A DNA stretch of 64,000 nucleotides, taken from NCBI GenBank assembly GCA_014058105.1, contig JACGCM010002399.1:323501-387500 (forward strand). Reading direction: 5' to 3'. Every line of letters starts with the position of its first letter. The first letter of the stretch is position 1. The position numbers and the translations under genes are program-made. The notes under the pieces were generated by a model. The model worked only from the letters and a program-made list of their open reading frames with translations. It made no database searches and had not been told where the DNA came from. Below are positions 9,721 to 20,049 of this stretch, piece after piece. Source of the stretch: Kingdonia uniflora. Its lineage: Eukaryota; Streptophyta; Magnoliopsida; Ranunculales; Circaeasteraceae.

Positions 9721-11220
9721 CCTAAGAAGGGAACCTTTTTTTTTTTAGAACCTCCTCCTCCATTTACGAAACCTTAACATCTCTAGAGGAAGAGGGAGAA
9801 GAGACTCAGAGAGAGTTGAGCAGTGCGCTCCTCTGGTGAGATGTATCAAGCCCAAAACAAGTAATCACGCATTGTCATCTCTGGGAGGACTTCAACAATA
9901 TATTTTGTTAATTATGAGTTCCATGACGTTAACTAAAAATTTTATTCCTGGTATTAGATTGGATTAATATGAAAATGCAAAATAAATTGAAGAATCACTG
10001 ATTTTTTTATCAAAGAGAAATAAAAGTCTATGCGGGAAGAACCTTTTCAGCCGTAACAAATGAAAAGATATCATCAGATAATAGATTGAGACAGATTTGG
10101 CTATCTTACCGACTTTCATATGCCATGCATTTTCATTTTATAGAAAATAAATATATCAAGTACTTCCTCGAAGATGTATTTACGTGCAGTGCATATATAC
10201 AATACGTCAAGTAGTTAATGGCGGGATAACAACTATGAGGGATAAATTCAAAGAAATGATAAATTCGGAAGCTATTCACTAATTAGACTTTGAGGAATAA
10301 GTTTAAATTTCTCTTAATATAACCCATTGAGTACATTTGCTGCAGGGAGTTTTAACACAAACTAAAACTAATATAGCCTAAATAGTATGCTCTAGGATTT
10401 TTTTCCCCAATAGGGGACTAACGTCGAAGGTCCTGAAAGGTCGTGCGAGAGGGGGTGATATCAGTGATTTTGATTCAGTATCCTCTTCAACAAGCGCCTA
10501 ATCTATTAAAATTAGTATTGGTGACAGATTGTCTCTTTATTTTCCCAGTCGACTTGTGGTAAAATTACCACAGTTTAATGAACATATTGTTTTACGCCTT
10601 GGGTTTGGGTGCCTACTAAAATTTGAATCTCTTTATACTTCTCTATCAAGTTAAGCTAAGTAGGAGAATATACCTAACATTTTTTTAGGGGGGGGGGGGG
10701 AGCTGAGGTTGGGGTTAAGGCAGACACCCCACCAGTAATTTTATTACTTTAAACAAGATTACAACCTACGATATCTGTCAGCCAATCTTTCTCTCTTTAT
10801 CTTGATTACTAATATGAATATAAAAGGGCATACACCTCCCGAAGAACTGAGAAGGACAAAGACCTCTAGAGTTGATCGCTGCCTCCCATACCCTAGGTAA
10901 GCCCCTAATATGCAACATTCCCCTTTAATTTTGGGTACCACCAAGCAAAAGACACCACTGCTTCTTAAATCTTTGCCATAAACCCACTGAGAAAAACCAT
11001 AGGCACCGAAACAAAAGAGTACACAATGTACATTTTTTCTTTAAGAACGGGCTAGAGTTTTACCAAAGGTCAGCATGGGTTGGACTGTGTTAAACAGCTT
11101 TAGCTTGCAAAAAGTACTATAAGAAGATGCACTTTCTCAATGTTGTATTCTCCATACCGTAAACGATATTATATTTAGTAATTCTTAACATACATCTTAT
11201 CTTTGTAGATAGGCAATAGT
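9721..11220. other. AT-rich unassigned DNA
   Basis: No domain, no convincing open frame (the 61-codon minus frame at 10759-10944 has no motif) and no paired terminal repeats. It contains a G13 run (10688-10700). It separates B from the first recognisable piece of F. Confidence 0.4.
10688..10700. repeat. Poly-G tract
   Basis: Thirteen consecutive G after TTTTTTTA; possibly a polypurine tract remnant or a simple slippage site. No LTR end was recognised next to it. Confidence 0.7.
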
Positions 11221-11228
11221 TCAAAACT

Positions 11229-11940
11229 ATGGATCAAAAGCATCTGCATGGACTATGGAGAACTTCAAAATTAATGTCAAGGTTAAAAAAAATATGTTGT
11301 AAGCACTACAAATACAAACACAGAGGATCAGGGATTGGCATAATTCTAGTGACACCATCTAACCACAGAATCAAGAAAACTATCAAACTCAAGTTCAATG
11401 CAACAATCAACAAAACGGAGTACGAAGTTATCTTTCATGGTTTAGACCTTGCAATAGTACTCGGGGCAGAAGAAATCGCAATTTATGTAGACTCATTACT
11501 GGTGGCCAACCACTATAATAAAACATTAAAACATGAGGAAAAATAGTTAAATATGCCACTCTGGTCGAAGAAAAATGAAGAAGTTTACAAGAGCCACAAT
11601 TTCCTATTTACCAAGAGCTGAAAACTACCATGTTGACGCACTAGCATACTTTGCTGCAATGCTCAAAGATAGTACGAAGAGAACACTGGACATCGAAGTG
11701 ATCCACCATTCTAGCCTCGAGGCCAACAATGCAATGCAAATTCAAATTGCTGAAGATGAAGATCCTGATGACTGGAAAATACCATTCCTCACGTACTTCA
11801 AATCTAACACCCTCCCCAAAAACAATGAGGAAGCTCGGTCACTATTGGCCAAATGTCTACGATTCAAAATCCAAAATGGGGTACTGTACAGAATTACTGA
11901 CAGAGGTCCACTTATCCAATATATCGAACAGAGATAGGCA
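11229..11940 (+). pseudogene. Element F second RNase H domain
   Basis: Reads GSGIGIILVTPSNHRIKKTI, then INKTEYEVIFHGLDLAIVLG, IAIYVDSLLVANHYNK, and after a frameshift at about 11550 YLPRAENYHVDALAYFAAML. These are the aRNH landmarks of Tat pol, close to the B, C and E copies. It continues with the linker ...DPDDWKIPFLTYFKSNTLPK to 11937. The domain start (Thr-Asp-Gly-Ser) is lost in the leftmost bases. Confidence 0.8.
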
Positions 11941-11974
11941 CAGGTCAAAAATTAAGAGCTCCGCAAAATAATTT

Positions 11975-12788
11975 TTATAGCACATGTCTCAGGACGATCA
12001 CTAGCTCAAGGAGCTTTCACTCAGGGATTGTACTGGCCAAAGAAGAGACAAGACTGCATAAATTTTGTTCAAAAATGCTACAAGTGCCAAATCTACGCTC
12101 AAGACATCAAAAGGCCATCCCTCGACTTGCATGTCAGCAATGTCCTCTGGCCATTCAAGCGACATCATTGGTCCATTCCACCCCGTATTAGGCAACCAAA
12201 AATTCATCCTTGTAGATAAAGATTACTTCACATGATGGGTTGAGGCTATTCCACTTTGTCGCACTGATTAAAATGAAGTAGTTAAATTTCTACGGGAAGA
12301 TATCATCACAAGATTTTGTTACCCATAACTAATAAGGTCAGATAATGGCAAGCAATTCATTAGTAGCAAAGTCCTCAACTTCCTCCACAAATACAAGATC
12401 CCATTGACTACTTCGAAGCTATTAATAAAAACATCAAATTAGGATTACAAAAATGCCTAGACAAAAAGAAAGAAAGATAGGTCGCTGAGTTACTAAGCGT
12501 CTTATGGGCATATAGAACTACACCCCGAAAATCCATAGGTTGCACACCATTCATGATGGCCTTTGGCACTGAAGCTACAATTCCTTCAGATCTCGACCTT
12601 CCAAGTACTAGAAGATGAATCACCGATGAAGAAAATGAACTTTGACTTCTATGTAAGTTCAATTGGATCGAAGAAACCAAAGATCACGTTATCACACATT
12701 TGGGGTGATACCACCACACTCTACGAAAATCTTATAACAAAAAGTGAGGAAACGAGAGTTCGACATCAACGACCTCGTCCTTCAATAA
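11975..12788 (+). pseudogene. Element F integrase (degenerate)
   Basis: Recognisable: AQGAFTQGLYWPKKRQD and FVQKCYKCQIYAQDIKRPS (zinc-finger Cys pair), LHVSNVLWPFKRHHW, then a decayed core, then LWAYRTTPRKSIGCTPFMMA, FGTEATIPSDLDLPSTR, and FDINDLVLQ at the break. The catalytic region is too damaged to read; part near 12400 seems deleted. The right end is the G insertion. Confidence 0.75.
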
Positions 12789-13404
12789 TAATCCACAATT
12801 CGATTTTGAAACCCTAAAACGAATAATTGCACGAAGAACAAAACAAGTTGATTGGAACAATCCCTTTTAGAGCTTCATTGCTTAATCAAAGTTAATTACA
12901 ATCGAATTACTCTTTAATCTAAGTTTCCCTCTTAGAATTGCTTTGATCTCCCTTAAGATAAAAAAATAACCTAAGTCCTCTTTATATACTAGGGAACTAA
13001 AAATACCATCAGAACGGATCTCGAGGCAAGCCCAACATCTCAGAATAATATCTAAAGCAAACTTATGACAAGCTCGTTTGAACAACATCCAAGCCGGTTC
13101 GAATGACTTTACGGTAATTGGTCTTCAACCCTAGAAACACGACAACTCGTTCGAACGGCATCCAAGCCCGTTCGAGCGACTATGACGAATAAAGTTCAAA
13201 ACCGTAAAAATAGAACTCTCATTCGATCGGCAACCAAGCCCGTTCGAACGACTTTACGATAGTTGGTCTTTATCCCTAGAAACTTCGCCACTCGTTCGAA
13301 CAGTATACAAGCTCGTTCGAACGACTTTCACAATATCAGTCTTCGGCAATTCCATTATTTACATACGAGTTTACATCAAAACATCCCTAGATCCTCCTGG
13401 ATCA
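12789..13404 (-). mobile_element. Element G 3' LTR
   Basis: Begins TAATCCACAA and ends CTGGATCA on the plus strand, i.e. TGATCCAG...TGTGGATTA in element direction; the final A is at the place expected for TGGATCA. It aligns along its whole length with 15838-16454, differing by scattered substitutions. It carries the TTCGAA-containing direct repeats listed separately. Confidence 0.85.
13070..13340. repeat. Four direct repeats with TTCGAA palindromes inside LTR G
   Basis: A unit of about 74 bp containing two near-palindromes, CTCGTTCGAACGGC and GCCCGTTCGAACGAC, starts near 13070, 13145, 13217 and 13293. The other LTR has the same array (about 16120-16390), more mutated. Between the palindromes lies a short ATCCAAG spacer. 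The function is unknown. Confidence 0.75.
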
Positions 13405-13420
13405 TGTCTCCCCCCTTTAG
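13405..13420 (-). other. Element G polypurine tract
   Basis: Plus-strand TGTCTCCCCCCTTTAG, which is CTAAAGGGGGGAGACA on the minus strand, directly before the 3' LTR. This primes plus-strand DNA synthesis and fixes the element's orientation. Confidence 0.8.
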
Positions 13421-13543
13421 GATCCTTGAGCTCTTTCTCAAGATAGAACTGGAGATGTGGGAATGCGGCGCTTCCCATTTCCCTGCTGTACCACTTCAAC
13501 TTACTAGGTAGCTAACCTTTCTTCCCAACTCGGGACAAATTCA

Positions 13544-14122
13544 TTACCATCTTGTAATATGAACTTTCCTCTCTTGACTACCATCATCCGGCAATGGATC
13601 TTCTTTTTCCGTCCATAAGTCATCAACTGATGGTAGGCGAGTACCGATTATAGATTCTTCATCTAAAAGAGACGTCTCAAAAGGCTTCAAATGCTCAGCA
13701 TTAATTACCAAATACATCTGCATAGAAGGCGGAAAATCCAATTCATACTCACATGTCTTGCCTTGCAGCAACTTTTGGCAAAATACACTATGCCCCTTGG
13801 GATCATCATATCCTATAACATACCCTGACAAAACAAAAGGTTGTATATGCATAGAATCCAACATAGCGGAAGTAGTTGGTAATGGGGGTCGAGATAACCT
13901 ATCAGCCATTTTCTTGTCTACTACCTTCTTATACTGTATAATCAAAGAGAATTGTAAGAGATACAACATCCTCTTCATTTGGCGAGCTTGCTTTAACTTA
14001 GACTGTGTAGCTAAAAACTGAAATGGTTTGTGATCATTATGTACCACAACCTCCTCTTGTAACTTCCCAATGTCAGCTTGTTGCCTATAAGATGTTGTCA
14101 TTGTAGACAGCACTCTAGCCAC
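13544..14122 (-). pseudogene. Element G pol remnant: RNase H end plus downstream tail
   Basis: Open for 192 codons. The first part reads VVVHNDHKPFQFLATQSKLK, QARQMKRMLYLLQFSLIIQY and KKMADRLSRPPL, the C-terminal third of a Ty3/gypsy RNase H (the His-Asp of HNDHKPF and the Ala-Asp near LSRP). The rest, from residue 80, holds no integrase core and ends VDDLWTEKEDPLPDDGSQER, which may be the pol C-terminal tail. RT and integrase core were deleted, and the flanking parts joined in frame. Confidence 0.75.
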
Positions 14123-14140
14123 CCTACTCTCTTGAACCGG

Positions 14141-14830
14141 TCAAACCAGTAACACAAACTTTCCGCTCACATTAACTAACCGCTTCACCTGAGTCGCCGT
14201 TACTAAATTATTTGTGGTGACATGCTCCTTACAAGCATTGATATGGAACTCCTTTTCCTCCTTCATAAGACGATACTTGCGAGCTCTACGGTAATGAATT
14301 GCATCTCGGTCCCAAAGAAAAGGGCTACCCAAGATGAGCTGACACACATCCAAAGGAACCACCTCATACGTCACCTCGTCAATAAACCTTTTAGTGATCG
14401 CAAATTTGAATGTTCACTACATCGTGATCATCAAATCTCCATCTTTTTGAATCTACCCCAAACCATACGGCTTAGGATGAGCTATAGTCGTCAAGCCCAT
14501 CTTCATCACTAACGTCTCAGAAATTAAATTTTTTTTAATACCCAAATCCACAATGGCCTCGACTAAACTGTGCTTCACGTGAATACTGACATGAAAAAGT
14601 TCTTCCCAACTCTCCTCCTCGGTGGCCAAAGTCAACTGAAACATAAATGTAAGCTTAGGATTCAGTATATCTAAATCTGGGAGGTCAACAGCCTCTGCGG
14701 CTAGTGCATATCTCTCTTTCTTCCTCTTCTCCTCCTTTGGCCTAAGCTCCGGGTAAAGTTTCCGACATCTATCTAAAATATGCCCACTCGTCTTACAATG
14801 ATTGTAATATTTCTCCTTGGACAAAGACCC
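14141..14830 (-). pseudogene. Element G zinc knuckle and protease remnant
   Basis: From right: YYNHCKTSGHILDRCRKLYP, a CCHC knuckle whose first Cys is Tyr, then ELRPKEEKRKK; next VKHSLVEAIVDLGIKKNLIS, where the protease Asp-Thr-Gly has become Asp-Leu-Gly; then a stop, and YEVVPLDVCQLILGSPFLWD with YRRARKYRLMKEEKEFHI, the protease C-terminal half. The mutated active site means no protease activity. Confidence 0.75.
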
Positions 14831-15790
14831 CCCTTATTTGGACTCTCCCTTATGCTCGTTTTTTCAACAAGACCTGTACCCCGATTCGTTTTTGCCATCT
14901 TCTTTGTTACTCTTCAAGTACTTGCCTTCAATAGAAATTGCCTTCACGGTAACGTCCTCGATATTGGTCACAATAAAGAGCTTCAACTCTCTTTTATTTG
15001 ACTCCGATAAAGCCCCCGTGTAGTTCATGAATACCTCATACTTGTCCACATCAATGTCTAAAACCAAAGCTTAGTTATGAAATATCGTAGTATACTCCTG
15101 TACGGATTGCTCAAACTTTTGGCTCAAATTGTACCATTTATATCATCTCTCTTGCTCATACCAAATTGGATGAAATTGTTTTCGCACTAATACCTTGAAT
15201 TCTTTCCAACTCAAACTTCCTACATCATGGCATTTTCGATAAGATTTTCACCACCTGAGTGCATGACTTGCGAATTTCAACGTAGAAAAGCATATTTGTT
15301 GAGCATTAAAGTATTCGTAAACAAAAAAATAAGTTTCTAACCAATCTAACCAGTTATCCAATATCTCGGCATCGATTGAACCGTTGAATACCAGAATTTC
15401 AATCTTAAAATTGATACGAAGATTATGTTAAGGATTCGATCACTTACCAATTCCCGATCGCTCCTTGATGAATTCGGCATCACTAGAATCACTATCCATC
15501 TCCGCAATATTATCATCTCCATCCACCTCCATAACTCTTTTTTTCTTCGAGCGGCCTCGTCATTTTACCGAAGTGGAAGCCTTCGCGAGGCTCGTGAGAC
15601 ACAATTGTTTAACCAACTCCCCTATAGTAGATGCTAGGTCAGAAATTGTCATTTCCAAAGCCGTGAGTCGATCGCTGGAATGGCCCATCTCAAAATTGTC
15701 CTTCTTCTTCGAATTAGGTTTTTGATGAATCTTCAACGGACTCACTGGCTTCTCCTTCGTTTGCTTAAGGCGGTCACGTGTAGAGACCAT
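14831..15790 (-). pseudogene. Element G gag
   Basis: ATG at 15788-15790 gives MVSTRDRLKQTKEKPVSPLK, with a helical stretch DRLTALEMTISDLASTIGEL. After frameshifts come NWLDWLETYFFVYEYFNAQQ, ALRWWKSYRK, QFHPIWYEQERW, SQKFEQSVQEYTTIFHN and LKLFIVTNIEDVTVKAISIE, the standard chromovirus capsid sequence with its Trp-Trp pair. Broken by at least three frame changes. Confidence 0.8.
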
Positions 15791-15837
15791 AAACCACGAT
15801 CACCCTCGAGAATCGTAACTGGAAAACTGATATCACT

Positions 15838-16454
15838 TAATCCACAATACGATTGAGAAACCCTAAAATGAATAATTGCACGAAGAACAAAACAAGTTGA
15901 TTGGGAAAATCCCTTTTAGAGCTTTAAATGCTTAATCAAAGTTAATTACAATTGAATTACTCTCCAATCTAAGTATCTCTCCTAGAATTGCTTTGATCTT
16001 CCTTAAGATAAAAAAATAACCTAAGTCCCCTTTATATAGTAGGGAAGTAAAAATACTAGGAGAACGAATCTCGAGGTAAACCCAGCGTCTCAGAATAACA
16101 TCTAAAGCAAACCTATGCCAAGCTCGTTCAAAAAGCATCTAAGCCCATTCGAGCAACTTTATGATAATTGGTCATCAACCCTATAAACACGACAACTCGC
16201 TCGAATAGCATCCAAGCCCATTTGAACGACTTGGACAAACAAAGTCTAAAACTGTAAAAATTGAGTTTTCGTTCAAACGGCATCCAAGCCCGTTCGAACA
16301 ACTTTATAATAGTTGGTCTTTTGCCCTAGAAACTTAACCACTCGTTCGAACGGCATACAAGCTCGTTTGAACGACTTCGACAATATTAGTCTTTGACAAT
16401 TCCATTCTTCACATACGAGTTCACATCAAAACATCCCTAGATCCTCCTGGATCA
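15838..16454 (-). mobile_element. Element G 5' LTR
   Basis: 617 bp; partner of 12789-13404 with the same ends. Directly left (15822-15837) the minus strand reads AAGTGATATCAGTTTTCC, a decayed form of the initiator-Met tRNA primer site TGGTATCAGAGC, as expected for a chromovirus. Confidence 0.85.
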
Positions 16455-16760
16455 GATGAATTCAAGATAGTACTTGGCCAAAGAACTTTAGCAAATTATT
16501 AGAAAATTGGGAAGATCCTTACATTGAAAGTGACGAAACTGATAGTGGTACATACTGGTTAATGACTGAAGATGAATTACAGCTCGAGTTCCCATGGAAT
16601 ACAACCCATTCTTCTAAATATGGAATCTTTATTTCAAAACATTATATCATCTAATCTAGATTTTGACAAAACTTTACAAGTTAGTGTCAGAAACGAGTCT
16701 CATTTAATCGGCAACAGATATCCCTTTCATGGGACACATGTCTCCCAATCATTACTAAAA
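16455..16760 (+). pseudogene. Element F pol C-terminal end
   Basis: Reads LLENWEDPYIESDETDSGTY, then WLMTEDELQLEFPWNTTHSS and KYGIFISKH. This matches the ends of Tat integrases (NWEGPF...GAYxL...PWNxxHL), and completes the integrase broken at 12788. No stop codon of the original pol could be fixed with certainty. Confidence 0.65.
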
Positions 16761-17210
16761 TAGATAAGCCATCGCATGGCTATCTTCTCAATTAAATCGA
16801 ATTTCCCAGAGAGGAAATACATCTGTAAATCTTTTGTACCCACGGTAAGAGCATTTTATGGCTATCCCATCAATCCGATCAGATATCCCCTCAATGGGCA
16901 ACATATCTGAAATACTTAGCCAATAATAGATATCACTTAATTTTGTTGTCTACCTCGATCTTAACAAAAAGGTCATATCATCTAATCAATATATTGCATT
17001 AAGTCTACTTATGCTCGATAAGTCCGATAAGCCATTCAGAATTTAGAAGTCCAAAACAAAAATCATTCACAAAACAAATCAAAGTCAATAGGTCCCATCG
17101 ACCACTTGTACAAAATTTGCTTTCAACCTTACCAAAAAATGTATTACATTAATGGTTATCTACTTCTCTGGAGAAATTATCTGGGTTGCCATCTTCACTA
17201 GGAGACCAAA
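16761..17210 (+). other. Element F spacer between pol and antisense gene
   Basis: About 450 bp of AT-rich sequence without open frames. In C and E the same interval holds short tandem repeats; none are clear here. The right edge is C's 5' LTR. Confidence 0.4.
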
Positions 17211-17806
17211 TGTAGGGACCTATCCCTCGACCCAGTCCAAACTTAAACTACCCCAATATCAAACTTATGCATTACATATGTAACATGCACAGTCAATATT
17301 GAAATCCATACCACGAACTGATAAAGAATGTGGATTGAGCTCTACAGTAAAATAATAACAAGTTAAAGACACCTGTCTCCTACGAGCTAACAGTTACTTA
17401 TTCAGCTACCACTTACCTCATTATTCAAAGAATGTTCTTCTACACGATAGGGAGCTGCAGGTAAGGTCTATATAAAAGTAAAGTTTTAGAGGAGATAAGG
17501 ACAAGAAAAAAAAGATTTTTTAGACTCTAACATAGGAATTTCTAGATTCTAAACACCACAAAACTTCTTATTTCAAGTTCAAGCATTTCTAGCTCAAGAG
17601 ATTACTTGAAATAAAATATTAGCCTTAAGCAATATAAGTTACTATTACTAAATCCTCAACTCGAGGTTGTAGTTTTTTACCCATTCAAAGGTTTTCTACA
17701 CTAAATCACCTGTGTCATTCTTCTATTATATTATTTTATGTTAGATGTACATTTGGTGTAAGATCTAATTTTGAGTTATTTCGAGCTACGGAATTAGGCC
17801 ATTTCA
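17211..17806 (+). mobile_element. Element C 5' LTR
   Basis: TGTAGGGACC...CCATTTCA, with the PBS two bases downstream. It aligns without length change to 49219-49814. Confidence 0.9.
17468..17477 (+). promoter_or_regulatory. TATA box in LTR C
   Basis: CTATATAAAA, conserved in the other LTR (CTATATAAAG at 49476-49485). It is the likely promoter of the genomic transcript. Confidence 0.6.
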
Positions 17807-17808
17807 TT

Positions 17809-17822
17809 TGGCGCCGTATGTG
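17809..17822 (+). other. Element C primer-binding site
   Basis: TGGCGCCGTATGTG two bases after the LTR. It is the plus-strand counterpart of the A, B and E sites. Confidence 0.8.
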
Positions 17823-17884
17823 GGAAAAAAGACATTTCCACGATATCATAAGGTATACATTATCTCTAATATCCAATTCCAATT

Positions 17885-18660
17885 ATGGTCACTTCCAAGC
17901 GACCAACAATAGGAATCCAACTTGAACTTTTAGTTAAACAGGAACAACTCACTGAACTACGGGGCTATCTCTATGTCAAAATAGAGAAATATAATGAGCT
18001 CAAGCGTCAGTTAACTCTTGACTACGACAAAGAGCTGGAAAGTTAGCCCCAAGCTCGTTTGGCAGCATTCAAGAGACATGAAGAACATATGAAAACTATG
18101 CAGACCGCATTGCAAGCTTTGTAGGACACTTAATAGACTCCCCATACTAGAGATCGTGATCAAGTACCAACGAACTCTTGTATTTTTGCACGAGAAAGAT
18201 TAGGACCTCGAGGAGCGATCAACAGAGCCATTTCTAAAAATCTTCAGCATGAACCTCAACCTTCAATTTATTTGGGCAGAGAAGTTCAGACCAATATCAG
18301 CAGGGGTCTCCGACATTCCAAGCATCAAGAGGAAGAACAATGACCTCAACCCCAGATTCCAGTATGTGAGGGCTTGAGCGAAGGAAGCGATACTCATAAT
18401 CTTCAACCGGCTCGCCACGGCACTTAGGAAACACGTCAGTACGTCACACAAGAGTACATGGATCAACGTATCAATGAGTTGATTGAAGCTCAAGCTCTAG
18501 GCAGTAAAGAAAATTTCACCAAATTACTAGGTAGCTTGATTGCCAAAGAGTTATTTGACATAGAAGTACCAACAAGTTTATATACTCTGAAGATATGTAA
18601 ATACAAAGGCACCGATCCGAAGGAGTACATTCAGCAATTCTAAGATTCCTTGGAATTGAA
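17885..18660 (+). pseudogene. Element C gag, N-terminal part
   Basis: One frame can be followed from ATG 17885 (MVTSKRPTIGIQLELLVKQE) to 18643 with seven or so in-frame stops but no frameshift: LLVKQEQLTELRGYLYVKIE forms a helical start, ARERLGPRGAINRAISKNLQ a linker, and MDQRINELIEAQALGSKENF, SLIAKELFDIEVPTSLYTLK, YKGTDPKEYIQQF the front of the capsid core. The core is cut off by the internal deletion. Confidence 0.8.
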
Positions 18661-18699
18661 CTCAAACCTCAACCATATTCTATGTTGTCTGTTCGCAAC

Positions 18700-19480
18700 A
18701 AGAATGTCAATTCGGAGTGCATTTAGGCAAGTTCCTCGGCCATCTTCTCAGTAAGAAAGGGATTGAGGCCGACCCAGATCAAATTCGATCTCTCCTCAAC
18801 ATGCTCTTTACGAAAATAAAGAAGGACGTACAAAAACTAGTAGGTAAGATTACTGTTATCAATCGATTCATCTTTAAGTCTTCATATTGATGCCGGTGGC
18901 TGTTCTTACTCCTCTGAGGTTGTACTAAATGAGGAAAGGTTCAACCCAATGAAGAGATCCAGTGGACAGCAGAATGCGATACCACTTTTTAGGCACTTAA
19001 ACCTATCTGGGGAAGTCTCTAATCATGAGTACCCCAGTAGATAATAAGGAACTGATCATCTACCTCGCAGTTACAAATAATTTAATCAGCTTGGTCCTTA
19101 TTCAACTTGAGGGTAATGTCGAAAAGCTAATCTATTACATTAACAAAACCTTCACTCTAACAGAAACGAGGTATTCTAAAATTGAAAGACTCCTAACTCT
19201 TAATTACACTTTACAGAAACTCAAGCACCACTTTCAAGCTTATTCAGTCAAATTCATGACAAACTACCCACTATGGGAAGTTTTATCTAAAAATGAAAAA
19301 TCACAAAAAGTGCATCAATGGTAAGTCAGTTTGGGAGAACATGATATCAAGTTCGAACGACGGCATTCAAATAAAGGTCATGTCATTGCCAATTTTTTCA
19401 CAGATTTTCATATGGAAGATCCAGATTGGGAGGAGCACGATCCTGGCCTTAAAGAAGAAATTACAGAAGATGCACCCACC
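18700..19480 (+). pseudogene. Element C RT tail and RNase H
   Basis: Starts abruptly at QFGVHLGKFLGHLLSKKGIE, the end of the RT thumb, showing that the palm with its catalytic Asp pair is gone. RNase H follows: NKELIIYLAVTNNLISLVLI, EGNVEKLIYYINKTFTLTET, QKLKHHFQAYSVKFMTNYPL. The latter is open for 99 codons (19025-19324). Confidence 0.8.
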
Positions 19481-19499
19481 AAACCATTTAATGAATGAG

Positions 19500-19930
19500 C
19501 TGAATGGATTACAAAGAAAGGGTGGAGACTTCTTACAGATGGTTCAGTAGGACCTGCAGGGTTAGGAATTAGAATCGCACTGATTGCATCTTCCAACGAC
19601 AAAATCAAGAAATCAATTCGCTTAGATTTTAAAGCCTCCAATAATGTCACAAAGTATGTAGTTTTGATTCATGGACTCGATTTAGCACTCGAGCTTGGGG
19701 TCCCTGAGCTCTCAGCCTATACAGATTCTTTACTCATCGTCTACCATTACTCATAACAGTATAAGAAAAATGGTAAGATGATCGAATATGCAGCCCTCAT
19801 TGCCGATAGGATGAGTAAATTTGTTAAAGCAACTCTCGACTATCTACCTCGAGGTGAGAACAGACATGCCAATTCCTTGGTTTATTTGGCCGGGGTCTTG
19901 GGTATAGAAGCATGATCCACCCCCAGCATT
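19500..19930 (+). pseudogene. Element C second RNase H domain
   Basis: Reads WRLLTDGSVGPAGLGIRIAL, IKKSIRLDFKASNNVTKYVV, LIHGLDLALELGVPELSAYT, DSLLIVYHY and YLPRGENRHANSLVYLAGVL. The closest relative in the window is E's copy (35376-35900). The conserved Glu of the fold (NEAEYEA) is replaced by the Thr-Lys version in both. Confidence 0.8.
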
Positions 19931-20049
19931 GATTTCCATTATGTATGCACGATCAACATAGGGGCGTTGATAAGGAGGCGGACGATTAGGGAAAGTCCTT
20001 TATTGCCTACCTCGGCCAGAAAAACAAATGCGACGGGCCCCATCCGACA

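Larger units (their letters stand above)
12789..16454 (-). mobile_element. Element G: non-autonomous Galadriel-like LTR retrotransposon
   Basis: Two LTRs of 616-617 bp (12789-13404, 15838-16454), polypurine tract next to the left one, primer site next to the right one, and minus-strand gag, protease and pol remnants between. Only 2.4 kb of internal sequence is present: RT and most of integrase are deleted. The Gag motif CRKLYPELRPK with a CCHC-like knuckle resembles Galadriel chromoviruses. It lies inside F's pol, between the LVLQ and NWEDPY parts. Flanks AATAA and GATGA do not match, so no TSD is shown. Confidence 0.85.

Noticed and set aside
10759..10944. 61-codon minus-strand frame
   Set aside because: No motif, homologue in the window or promoter; treated as chance.
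13070..13340. Heat-shock elements in LTR G
   Set aside because: The motif is TTCGAA without the two-base spacer of the nGAAnnTTCn consensus.
13070..13340. CRISPR-like spaced repeats
   Set aside because: Plant nuclear context; the units are whole direct repeats within an LTR, not short repeats with unique spacers.
13263..13511. Plus-strand frame crossing the end of LTR G
   Set aside because: Runs across an LTR border, antisense to the element; not kept in the partner LTR.
12784..16459. Target duplication of element G
   Set aside because: AATAA and GATGA do not match; no shift of the LTR ends gave a convincing 5-bp pair.
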